NCBI GenBank assembly: GCA_001790855.1
Contig: MGDH01000022.1
Location: 121,661-185,660, forward strand
DNA from: Candidatus Schekmanbacteria bacterium RIFCSPLOWO2_02_FULL_38_14
GTDB lineage: Bacteria; Schekmanbacteria; GWA2-38-11
Length of the DNA: 64,000 nt
Direction of reading: 5' to 3'
Each line of letters starts with the position of its first letter. Positions within the stretch are counted from its first letter, which is position 1. Of the stretch, positions 47,169 through 55,423 are shown piece after piece. The position numbers were made by a program, and so were the translations under genes. The notes under the pieces were generated by a model that had not been told where the DNA came from, made no database searches, and was given only the letters and a program-made list of their open reading frames with translations.

Positions 47169-47544
47169 CTGTCTTCCTCCAAAAATAAACTTTTATGTCT
47201 GTCTCCAAGATTTTATAAATCATAGCCAAACTGAACTTAACAAATAGTTTTAATTAGTTAAAAAGTCAAGAGTTCAATTAATGTTGTGGGAGCCAAATGA
47301 AATAACACTCATAAAACAAAATTGTCCGTTATTGAGTATGTTATTGCCATTCCAAGAAACGAGTTTTCAAAAAATGCGCATTTTGGGACAGCCTGACGGT
47401 TTTTTTTATTTCCTATTTCTCAGAAGTCTTGGGGTTTAAAGGGGAACGCTGTTAGTGCAATTGTTATGGCAAATGTTCTATGTCCTCCAAATCCTTATGC
47501 CTGCCACATGCTCGTTTGTTGGCCTTAAGATCACAATAAGGTAC
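47169..47544. other. 376-base gap
   Basis: No supported gene. It holds GGGACAGCCTGA (47383-47394), an isolated relic of the outer arm of the 2370-2501 repeat family, followed by a T run, and otherwise unique sequence. Confidence 0.5.
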
Positions 47545-47754
47545 TCAACTCCGTTGAAGTTCAGCAATCTCAAGAAGTCTTTGAAGTCTGGATGAAGTTC
47601 GATTTGTGCCATACACCATCCGTCGATTGATCTCAATTGCGTTCAAACGGTCGACCTGTTTTTGGGATAACCAATACTCTTTCTCCTCCATTATATCATT
47701 GAGGGAAGAAACATTCAGCCGTGTCTTATCAAGGCGAGGTATATAGTCAGCCAT
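47545..47754 (-). CDS. Small protein of the WLS...RLQRLLEIA type, function unknown
   Basis: 69 residues; ATG after GAGAGG at a long spacing. Charged N-terminus, then EKEYWLSQKQVDRLNAIEINRRMVYG and a C-terminal RLQRLLEIAEL. This resembles a widespread class of 70-80-residue proteins with WLS-x-R-L-x-A-E ... YG ... RLQR-[VL]-LEI, often found before nucleotidyltransferase-like genes. No partner gene is present here, so it may be an orphan. Confidence 0.55.
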   Translation of the reverse strand: MADYIPRLDKTRLNVSSLNDIMEEKEYWLSQKQVDRLNAIEINRRMVYGTNRTSSRLQRLLEIAELQRS

Positions 47755-47926
47755 ATCTTATTATTCCTCTCATTTTTGCTATAATATTCAAAATATTCAA
47801 TAAAAATTTACAATACAATTAGTCATATGTCAATTAAAACAACCCAAAATTTGTATTGCCCTTAGTGGTATAATGCAGTATAAAAATCAAATAATAATTA
47901 TGACAATAAAGGAAATGGTTGTTAAT

Positions 47927-47960
47927 GAGATTGCCACGTCGCTTCGCTCCTCGCAATGAC
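47927..47960. repeat. Palindromic repeat element, half copy 4
   Basis: GAGATTGCCACGTCGCTTCGCTCCTCGCAATGAC equals the right arm of the element at 2370-2501; the left arm is missing. It runs into a CCGGCAAGCAGGTA fragment of the second palindrome family. Confidence 0.65.
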
Positions 47961-47994
47961 CGGCAAGCAGGTATCTCAAAGACATTAAAAAAAA

Positions 47995-49395
47995 TTACCT
48001 AATCCCGTATTCCCCCCACCTCTTCATTACCTTTTCAATAATCTCCTTTGATGATTTTCCCGGCTCAGGAAATTTTGCAGGATACCCTTCTTCCTGAAGT
48101 TTCATTGTAGCATCAATTGTAACCTTTGCAACACTTTGCCTTCCTGCTGTTGCAACATCAAAGCTGGGACCCTGAAGTTTTGGATTAAGAATAATGTCTT
48201 TCTCAAAATCAACCCTTGTTGCCAAAGCCCACATAACCTGCGAAGGGTCATTAACATCAATATCCTCATCAACAACAACCAGCATCTTTATCATTATGCT
48301 CCACGGGAAGGTCCAGATTTTCTCGTTTATCTCCTTTGCAACAAACGGTTTCTCTTTCCTGACTGAAACAACATAGATATGCCCCATGCTTGCTGAGTCA
48401 AAGGTAAAGTCAACAATCTGCGGCAGTGCCTTTTTAAGCTGCGCCTTCTGCTGTTTGCTTAAAAGATACCTGTAAACCTCCATCTCACCCTCAGGAGTCT
48501 GCCCGGTCATGCTTGTCTCAAAAATTGCATCCTTCCTGTGTGTTATGCACTTTATTCTTATCACATAATTATCCTTGACCTTTGTATAGTAGCCCTGAAA
48601 ATCCACATAGGGACCCTCAGGTTTTTTTGTGTTTGGCAGAAGCTCGCCCTCCAGAACTATCTCTGCGTCTGCAAGAACTTCCAAGTCAACAGTCCTGCAC
48701 TTCACCATCTCAACTGCCTTTCCTCTGACAGCGCCTGCCTGCGCTACTTCATCAATTTTCCCTGCAAGCGGAAGCGCAGCGCAAAGCCACACAGCAGGGT
48801 CACACCCAATCACAACTGCAACATCAAGAGGCTTTCCCTCTTTTTCTCTCTTTTGAAAATGCCTGAGCATATGGCGGTTTGGAAAACCAAAATTGACATT
48901 AATCTCGTTCTTATCCCTCACCATCATCCTGTAAATTCCTGCATTCCGCGCACCTGTCTCAGGGTCTTTGCTGATTGAAACTCCGGCAGTAATATATCTT
49001 CCGCCTTCTTTTGGATTAAACTTTGGAACAGGGAATTTTAATAAATCAACATCATCACCTGTAAGCACAACTTCCTGAGATTTTCCTCTCTCAACAATTA
49101 CAGGCGGGAAATCGTTTCTTGGAATATTCAAAAGATTTTCAATCTCATCATCAAGCTCTCTGCTGTTTCTCTCAAAGGCAAGCTCAACTCTTTTTGAAGA
49201 TGTCAGCTGCCCTATTAAAACAGGAAACCCGGAACCCTTTACTTTTTCAAAAAGAATTGCCCTGTTTTTCTCTTTGCTCGCCCGGACAAAAACCGCTGAA
49301 AGTTCCTGGTCCCAGTCAACCTCGGCTTTTACTCTCACAAGCTCTCCTTCATCTTCAAGCCTTTTTATAAACTCTCTCACATCCCTGTATGGCAT
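47995..49395 (-). CDS. UbiD-family decarboxylase (prenylated-FMN dependent)
   Basis: 466 residues. MPYRDVREFIKRLEDEGELVRV at the start; GRYITAGVSISKDPETGARNAGIYRMMV, GFPNRHMLRHFQ, EGPYVDFQGYY and the long C-terminal helical tail. Family enzymes need prFMN made by UbiX (not in this window). It could act in ubiquinone or menaquinone formation or on aromatic acids; the context does not tell which. GGAGGAATT precedes the ATG. Confidence 0.9.
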   Translation of the reverse strand: MPYRDVREFIKRLEDEGELVRVKAEVDWDQELSAVFVRASKEKNRAILFEKVKGSGFPVLIGQLTSSKRVELAFERNSRELDDEIENLLNIPRNDFPPVIVERGKSQEVVLTGDDVDLLKFPVPKFNPKEGGRYITAGVSISKDPETGARNAGIYRMMVRDKNEINVNFGFPNRHMLRHFQKREKEGKPLDVAVVIGCDPAVWLCAALPLAGKIDEVAQAGAVRGKAVEMVKCRTVDLEVLADAEIVLEGELLPNTKKPEGPYVDFQGYYTKVKDNYVIRIKCITHRKDAIFETSMTGQTPEGEMEVYRYLLSKQQKAQLKKALPQIVDFTFDSASMGHIYVVSVRKEKPFVAKEINEKIWTFPWSIMIKMLVVVDEDIDVNDPSQVMWALATRVDFEKDIILNPKLQGPSFDVATAGRQSVAKVTIDATMKLQEEGYPAKFPEPGKSSKEIIEKVMKRWGEYGIR

Positions 49396-49645
49396 AACAA
49401 TTCCTCCAGATTTTTTTCACACTATAAACAGGGAAAAATCAATTCTGTCAAGGGGAAACAGCTCGTAAATAAGTTTATCAGGTTGTTACTAAACAGAGAT
49501 AAACAATCTAAATCATAGCAGGACAGTTGAACCATCAGACGAAGAGTTGTCCGTATATTAACAGAATATATTAAATCAATCTGAAGCTATAAACCATAAG
49601 CAATTGGTAGATTTCTGAAAAGGACAAAGTCTTTTTCAGAAATCT

Positions 49646-51430
49646 CTAATAAACCCTGACAGGGAAAAGTTTTGGCATAGCAAGTTTTTTGACAATTATG
49701 GGATAAATATAGCTTTGCCCTGAATCAATAACCATACCAACATTGTAGTTTCCTACCTGGTCTGATGTGAACTCTACTGAGGCAGTAAATTTTCCATCAG
49801 TAATATCAGCATAAAATTTAATTCTATTATCAGGATTAGATTCATCTATAAAAAACATTACTACTCTATTGCCTGGTTTAGTTACTGTTCCGCTTATCAA
49901 GACTGTTTCATTCTTGGAATACGAAGTAGGAAGAGAGTTATCAAGGATTATCCCGTTATCCTCAAAGGTATCAACTGCAAGGGGCATATCTCCTGGATAT
50001 GCTCCAAACTCCTGCGCGCCAATCAGCATTCCATCATCAGTCAGCGTAATTCCAAGCCCGACTCTTGACCATTTCGGGTTAAGAATATTTGCCTCATGCG
50101 CAGGGCTTTCCTCAAGCCCAACATGCATTCCCAAAACACTGTTGCCCCAGCTCAAGTTTTCTCCAACAACCCCTCCTTCAGGAATCCCTTCAGCCTCTGC
50201 CCTTTGCTGAGGACCCTCTCCCTGCGGATTTATATGGCCAAAATAATTATTTGCTTTCATATCATTTGTATGTCCTTGTCCTGCCTTGTTGAGAATCGGG
50301 TCAAGTGTTACCGCATTCAAACCAACTGACTCCCTTTCTTCATTTATCAACGCCAACCATTCCTGCCTAAAAGTAGCAAGGTCAAAACTGCCATCAAATT
50401 TTGGGAAATAGTTATCAAGGGGAACAATAGGAATACCAGCTCCAACATAAACAGGCCTGTTAAGAGACGCCGAACCGGCATAGCCGTTTATTTCAATTAT
50501 ATAAACTCCTTCATCCTGAAAATTATAAGAAAGAGTGAAATCTGAGCCTTTAGGAAGTTTTGGTCCAAAATATTCATCCTTTATTGTTCCTGATGTAGTC
50601 ATCCTTACATTTTCAACAAATTTGCTTGGAAGCTTTATTGACACATCTGCCCTGAAATCAGCTAATGCCTTGCCTGAAAGATTTATCTTGCCGCCTTTAT
50701 TCACCTGGTCAGGAAATGATGATGTAAGCGATATTTGACTGCTTTCAATAGTATCAAATCTATGGATTAAAGCCTTTGCAGTAATTGAACCAATATTCTG
50801 ATAATCTGTGTTTCTGCTATTGCTTAAGGAAAGATTTATCTGAAGATTTTCTCCTGCAACAAAATCCTGAAACTGCGTATAGTCTGTTTCCCAAGTTTCT
50901 GTATTAAAATTATAAATAAGCTCCTTTGAAAGGGTTAATAAAGAGCTGTTTTCAACAATTTTAGCAATGCTCTTATTCCCCTGAACAAAATCTATTCTGG
51001 CAAAAGCAAACCCTTTGCTATCCCAGCTTAGGGTTGTTTCATTATTTTTAATCTTAAAGGTAATAGGTTGTTCAGAAGGTTTCTTTTTTACAAGAAATTT
51101 CTTGCTTACTGCTTTTCTGGTGTCAGGAAGGATTATTACTACCTTTACATAACCTGTCTTTGCTGTTGAAGAAACTGTGATTGTTGCCTTAATCCTGCTT
51201 GCAGAAAGAACCTCTGCGGAGTTTACAGTGATTCCATCATTTTTAAATGAAACTGTTAACCCCTCAATAAACCCCCTTCCTCGTATTATTACCTGCTGAT
51301 TTTCACTTCCCTGAATTACGCTTGCAGGCTTAAATGCAGTTATAACAGGTTTTGGGGTTAGGGCAAATGCGTTAAGGGATGAAAATAGAAAGACAGAAAT
51401 GAGAAGATTTAAAAAATATTTTCTTTTCAT
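49646..51430 (-). CDS. Secreted IPT/TIG and CAP (SCP/PR1) domain protein
   Basis: 594 residues. Signal peptide of about 23 residues (ISVFLFSSLNAFA). IPT/TIG Ig-like domain about 27-115 (PVITAFKPASVIQGSENQQVIIRGRGF). The middle part is beta-rich and unassigned. CAP domain about 350-475 with LNEERESVGLNAVTLDPILN, GHTNDM, YFGHINPQGEGP, GENLSW and NPKWSRVGLGI. A further beta sandwich follows. Secreted or cell-surface; CAP proteins bind or cut diverse substrates, so no function is claimed. No good ribosome binding site is visible. Confidence 0.85.
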   Translation of the reverse strand: MKRKYFLNLLISVFLFSSLNAFALTPKPVITAFKPASVIQGSENQQVIIRGRGFIEGLTVSFKNDGITVNSAEVLSASRIKATITVSSTAKTGYVKVVIILPDTRKAVSKKFLVKKKPSEQPITFKIKNNETTLSWDSKGFAFARIDFVQGNKSIAKIVENSSLLTLSKELIYNFNTETWETDYTQFQDFVAGENLQINLSLSNSRNTDYQNIGSITAKALIHRFDTIESSQISLTSSFPDQVNKGGKINLSGKALADFRADVSIKLPSKFVENVRMTTSGTIKDEYFGPKLPKGSDFTLSYNFQDEGVYIIEINGYAGSASLNRPVYVGAGIPIVPLDNYFPKFDGSFDLATFRQEWLALINEERESVGLNAVTLDPILNKAGQGHTNDMKANNYFGHINPQGEGPQQRAEAEGIPEGGVVGENLSWGNSVLGMHVGLEESPAHEANILNPKWSRVGLGITLTDDGMLIGAQEFGAYPGDMPLAVDTFEDNGIILDNSLPTSYSKNETVLISGTVTKPGNRVVMFFIDESNPDNRIKFYADITDGKFTASVEFTSDQVGNYNVGMVIDSGQSYIYPIIVKKLAMPKLFPVRVY

Positions 51431-51448
51431 AAAAAATATTTTTCTCTG

Positions 51449-51492
51449 AGAATCCCCCTCACCCTAACCCTCTCCCACAAGGGGAGAGGGAA
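51449..51492. repeat. CCCTCACCC / CTCTCCC dispersed repeat
   Basis: CCCCTCACCCTAACCCTCTCCCACAAGGGGAGAGGG, a hairpin of the dispersed GGGAGAGGG class. A second, longer example is at 52288-52379. It is downstream of the acyl-CoA synthetase beta subunit. Confidence 0.7.
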
Positions 51493-51566
51493 ATGATTAG
51501 AGGTTCAATCTTTATTCCCCTCCCTTGATGGGAGGGGATAAAGAAGAGGGTGTTTCTGTAGAGAAT

Positions 51567-52265
51567 TTAGATAAAGATTCTTGCGTCAGCAACAGTGGCT
51601 CTTTCTTTATTCACAAAGATTGGATTTAAATCCATCTCCTTTACTTCATCAAAATCAAGCAGAAACTTTGACACATTCTGAAGGGTTTCCTTAATGCTCT
51701 CAAGATTAGTTTTTTCTCTTCCCCTTGCCCCGCAAAGAAGGGGATAGCCCTTTAATTCAGAAAGCATTTCTTCTGCATCTATCTTCTCTATTGGAATAAG
51801 CCTGTAGGAGACATCCTTGAATATCTCAACAAATATTCCACCAATCCCTAACATCACCATTGGACCGAACTGAGGGTCTTTAACAGAGCCGATTATTATC
51901 TCCTCCCCCTTTGCCATTTCCTGGACTGAAATACCTTTTATTATTGCCTTTGGATTGAATTTTTTCTGGTTCTCAATAATCTGGTTAAATCCTTTTTCAA
52001 GCTCCTGCTCGCTTTTTACGCCAACAATAACTCCGCCTGAATCGGTTTTGTGGACAACATCAGGCGAAACCACCTTGAGTACAACAGGGAAACCGATTTT
52101 TTCTCCTGCCTTTACAGCCTCCTCAGAGGTTTTACAGACTGTTTCTTTGGTCACATTAATCCCGTAAAGACTCAAAGCCTCCTTTGCCTCATGCTCAAGC
52201 ACATAGCTTCTGTTTTCAGCCTTAACCTTATTAAAAATTTCCTTTACCTTTTCTTTGTTTCCCAC
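51567..52265 (-). CDS. ADP-forming acyl-CoA synthetase, beta (ATP-grasp) subunit
   Basis: 232 residues from GTG 52265. The open frame continues upstream to 52400, but that part (PLPTGERDQGEG ... LNPLPQGERRF) is the translation of a dispersed repeat, so it is excluded. ATP-grasp_5 domain: LYGINVTKETVCKTSEEAV, GFPVVLKVVSPDVVHKTDSGGVIVGV, MVMLGIGGIFVEIF and MDLNPIFV. The partner alpha subunit is at 52410. Together they convert acyl-CoA, ADP and phosphate to acid, ATP and CoA, as in anaerobic fermenters. Confidence 0.82.
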   Translation of the reverse strand: MGNKEKVKEIFNKVKAENRSYVLEHEAKEALSLYGINVTKETVCKTSEEAVKAGEKIGFPVVLKVVSPDVVHKTDSGGVIVGVKSEQELEKGFNQIIENQKKFNPKAIIKGISVQEMAKGEEIIIGSVKDPQFGPMVMLGIGGIFVEIFKDVSYRLIPIEKIDAEEMLSELKGYPLLCGARGREKTNLESIKETLQNVSKFLLDFDEVKEMDLNPIFVNKERATVADARIFI

Positions 52266-52287
52266 AGTATACTGTCTTCTTTCTGTA

Positions 52288-52379
52288 AATCTCCTCTCCC
52301 CTTGAGGGAGAGGATTAAGGAGAGGGGGTCTTTTCTTTTTCCCCTCACCCTGGTCCCTCTCCCCAGTGGGGAGAGGGAA
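52288..52379. repeat. CTCTCCC repeat read into the acyl-CoA synthetase beta frame
   Basis: TCCTCTCCCCTTGAGGGAGAGGA and CCCTCACCC...CCCTCTCCCCAGTGGGGAGAGGG. Lies between the alpha and beta subunit genes and is translated in frame into a PLPxGERxxGEG repeat peptide if an upstream start is used. Confidence 0.75.
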
Positions 52380-52409
52380 GCCGCTTGCGGACAGAGGCAA
52401 GCTCTGTCC

Positions 52410-53819
52410 CTACATATTTTTTATATCAACTCCCCTTTTCTGCAAAAATTTTGAATAACCATAGATTGCGCTTGCTGCGTTTGCAACCCTTTCTGTCCAT
52501 TCAAAGCAGGGTATCTTTGCATCTTCAAAAATTTCCTTGTTGCGCAAAGAATCCTTAAGGGATATCCAGCAAATATAAGTAGGCTTTTTTATCTCCTTCT
52601 GGCATTTCAGAATCACATCCCTGACTGATTCAAGAACCTCTTTCATCCTTGTTGCGCGAAGGACAATAATCGGAACAATAATGTCTATCTCCCTGCTTTT
52701 ATAAAACTCTTCAATGGTAACTTCCATTATTTTTTCAAACTGAGCCCATACAGGAGTCATATCAACAGGGTTTTTTGCGCTCGCATAGGAGGGAATGTGA
52801 GGTCTGATTTTTGCCTGTGTCTTTTCTGAAAGCTCAGGAATTTTCAACCCGTGTTCCTCGCACAGGTCTGTAAGTTCAACGCCAAATCCGCCTGAGGCTG
52901 TGATTATGCCGACTCTGTTCCCTTTTGGAAGCGGCTGCCAGTCAAGACCCTTGACAATGTCCATCAGCTCAAGGGTGTTTCTTGCGTATATTGCGCCTGA
53001 CTGCCTGAAGGCTGTTTCATATGCCTTGAAATCACCGGCAAGCGCTGCTGTATGGGAAGATGCTGCCCTTGCAGCTCCCTCTGTCCTTCCTATTTTTGAT
53101 ACAACTACCGGCTTTTTAAGAGCAACTTTTTTTGTCTCTTCAAAAAATCTTTTTCCTTCCTTTATTGCTTCAAGGAACAGGCAGATGACTTTTGTTTCTT
53201 TGTCATCACCAAAATATTCAACTACCTCATAGTCTTCAAGATCGCTTTTATTTCCGCAGACAATAAACTTTGCAAATCTCAAACCTGTATCTTTTGCCTG
53301 AACATATATTGCCTCACCGCCTCCACCGCTCTGTGTAAGAAATGAGATATCTCCACCCTCTTTTGCTCCTTCAAAGGCAAAGGTTGCATTAAGACCCACA
53401 TTGCAGTTTCTAAGTCCAAACGAATTGGGACCAATTATTTTAACTCTCCCTTTTCGCGCAATTTCAAGCATCCTGTTTTCAAGCTCTTTCCCCTCTTTTC
53501 CTACCTCTCCAAACCCTGATGTTGTAACAAGGGCAGCTTTTACACCCTTGTGTGCGCAGTCCTCAATTACCTCAAGAACAGCTTTTGTCGGCACTACAAT
53601 TACCGCAAGGTCAACTGCATCAGGAATCTCTTTAATTGATTTATATGATTTAAGCCCCTGGACAGTTTCCTCATTTGGGTTAACAGGAAAAATCTTTCCC
53701 CTGAAGTCATCTACGAGGTTTTTCATGTAGAAATAGCCGATTTTCCCCTCGCTGTTTGAAGCACCAACAAGGGCAACGCTTTCAGGATAAAATATGTAAT
53801 CTAAAATTTTTTTTGCCAT
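52410..53819 (-). CDS. ADP-forming acyl-CoA synthetase, alpha (CoA-binding) subunit
   Basis: 469 residues. N-terminal CoA-binding Rossmann domain (SVALVGASNSEGKIGYFYMKN), GPNSFGLRN, FLTQSGGGGEAIY, and the phosphorylated histidine region with SSHTAALAGD. Works with the beta subunit at 51567 as an Acd-type enzyme. Separated from it by about 145 bases carrying a repeat. Confidence 0.92.
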   Translation of the reverse strand: MAKKILDYIFYPESVALVGASNSEGKIGYFYMKNLVDDFRGKIFPVNPNEETVQGLKSYKSIKEIPDAVDLAVIVVPTKAVLEVIEDCAHKGVKAALVTTSGFGEVGKEGKELENRMLEIARKGRVKIIGPNSFGLRNCNVGLNATFAFEGAKEGGDISFLTQSGGGGEAIYVQAKDTGLRFAKFIVCGNKSDLEDYEVVEYFGDDKETKVICLFLEAIKEGKRFFEETKKVALKKPVVVSKIGRTEGAARAASSHTAALAGDFKAYETAFRQSGAIYARNTLELMDIVKGLDWQPLPKGNRVGIITASGGFGVELTDLCEEHGLKIPELSEKTQAKIRPHIPSYASAKNPVDMTPVWAQFEKIMEVTIEEFYKSREIDIIVPIIVLRATRMKEVLESVRDVILKCQKEIKKPTYICWISLKDSLRNKEIFEDAKIPCFEWTERVANAASAIYGYSKFLQKRGVDIKNM

Positions 53820-54117
53820 TGAAAAATCCTATAGGGGTTTAGATAAAAAGTTTTTTTGTTCTGTGTAATTCTTTTAAAATCTCTGTAATCATAAGTTCAA
53901 AAATACTTGACTTTTAAAATTTAAACCTATATCCAAACGGACGCTTGATATAAGCCCAAAACATACTTTTGTCAAGATGATTGATAGTTATGATGAATAG
54001 GGTTAAAGGTGTCAAGTGGTCGAGGGGTCAAGTGAAATAGAAATATTAAAATCTTAAATTTCCCTCGAACCCTTGAATCCTCGAACCCTTGAACCCTTTT
54101 ATTGAGGAACAAAAAAA
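53820..54117. other. 298-base gap with CCCTTGAA-type repeats
   Basis: No gene. From 54000 to 54100 it carries repeats of the kind TCGAACCCTTGAATCC, seen also at 10887, 36576, 39959 and 46033. The acyl-CoA dehydrogenase ribosome binding site GAGGAAC closes the gap. Confidence 0.6.
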
Positions 54118-55281
54118 ATGACTACGGAGATTTTAAATCTTTCATTAAACGAAGAACAGGAAGCTATACTTCAGACAGTCAGGAAAATCACAAAGGATGT
54201 AGTCGAACCGCAGGCAACTGAGATAGATAAAAAAGGGGAATATCCCTATGAGATAATGAAGATATTTGCAAAGGAAGGGCTCCTTGCCCTTCCTTTGCCA
54301 AAGGAATATGATGGTTTAGGCGAAAGTCTTATTGTGCTCTGCAAGGTAGTTGAGGAGATTGCAAAGGCTGATATGTCCTGCGCAATGATTGTTGCAACCC
54401 ACTGCCTTGGCTCCTTTCCGATGGACCTCATGGCAACAGAGGAGCAAAAACAAAAATACTTCCCGAAACTTGCCGCAGGCGAACTCCTCTCAGCAATAGC
54501 AATGAGCGAGCCTGATGCAGGCTCAGACCTTGCATCGCTGAAGACAAAGGCTGTTAAAGACGGCGATTATTATATCCTCAATGGCGAAAAAAGATGGATT
54601 ACAAACGCAGGCGTTGCTGACCTCTATGTTGTTTTTGCAAGGACTTCGCAGGAAAATAAAAAGGCAAAAGGGATAAGCGCCTTCATAGTTGAAAAAGAAA
54701 CGCCCGGCTTTTCAATTGGAAGAAAAGAGGATAAACTCGGCGCAAGAGGTTCAGTAACAGGAGATTTGATTTTTCAGGACTGCAAAATCCACAAAAACCA
54801 GCTTATGGGCGAAGAGGGAAAAGGGTTTATCCTTGCCATGCAAAGCCTGAACAAGGAAAGGCCCATAGCAGCATCCCTTGCACTTGGAGTCGCTGAAGGT
54901 GCTATTGAATATTCAACAAATTACGCAAAAGAAAGAGTGCAATTCGGAAAACCCATAGCCGATTTTCAGGCAATCCAGTTCATGCTTGCAGACATGAAAA
55001 TACAGGTAGAAACAGCCCGCCTTTTGCTCTATCAGGCAGCTTTAAAGGCAGAAGCAAAAACTCCTGACGCAACTCTTTACTCCTCGATGTGTAAAACCTA
55101 TGCCTCTGATGTAGCAATGAAGGTAACCACAGATGCTGTACAGATTTTAGGTGGCTATGGATGCACAAGAGAGTATCCTGTTGAAAGAATGATGAGGGAT
55201 GCAAAGATAACCCAGATATTTGCCGGCACAAACCAGATACAACGCATTGTCATAGCACGAGAGATGCTGCAGGAAAAGTAG
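54118..55281 (+). CDS. Acyl-CoA dehydrogenase (catalytic Glu at the isovaleryl/long-chain position)
   Basis: 387 residues; FAD enzyme for alpha,beta-dehydrogenation of acyl-CoA. IAMSEPDAGSDLASL, KRWITNAGVADLYVVFA, QFGKPIADFQAIQ. In short- and medium-chain enzymes the base Glu lies in YEGTSEIQ near the C-terminus; here that site reads FAGTNQIQ. A Glu is instead present at E247 in SLNKERP, the helix-G site used by isovaleryl-CoA and long-chain enzymes. So a branched-chain or long-chain substrate is likelier than butyryl-CoA. Confidence 0.92.
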   Translation: MTTEILNLSLNEEQEAILQTVRKITKDVVEPQATEIDKKGEYPYEIMKIFAKEGLLALPLPKEYDGLGESLIVLCKVVEEIAKADMSCAMIVATHCLGSFPMDLMATEEQKQKYFPKLAAGELLSAIAMSEPDAGSDLASLKTKAVKDGDYYILNGEKRWITNAGVADLYVVFARTSQENKKAKGISAFIVEKETPGFSIGRKEDKLGARGSVTGDLIFQDCKIHKNQLMGEEGKGFILAMQSLNKERPIAASLALGVAEGAIEYSTNYAKERVQFGKPIADFQAIQFMLADMKIQVETARLLLYQAALKAEAKTPDATLYSSMCKTYASDVAMKVTTDAVQILGGYGCTREYPVERMMRDAKITQIFAGTNQIQRIVIAREMLQEK

Positions 55282-55283
55282 CT

Positions 55284-55307
55284 GCTTGCCTGCGGTAGAC
55301 AGGCAGA
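55284..55307. repeat. CTTGCCTGCGGTAGACAGGCAG palindrome
   Basis: Imperfect copy of the GCCTGCCTGCCGGCAGGCAGG family directly after the acyl-CoA dehydrogenase stop. Confidence 0.5.
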
Positions 55308-55423
55308 GCCTTGCTCTGCTTTAAAAAACAGAATCCTGATAGCTGACTATAAAAGTTACCTCAGGCTTTAGTCTCCCTTTAAAATTATTGGTAACTTGTT
55401 AATAATCATATCCAAATTTCAAT

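Noticed and set aside
47383-47415. Terminator at GACAGCCTGACGG followed by T run
   Set aside because: No stable stem is formed by the bases before the T run; it looks like an arm of the dispersed repeat.
54000-54100. Possible CRISPR-like tandem repeats
   Set aside because: Repeat units are short (about 10 bases), variable and without regular unique spacers; no cas genes in the window.
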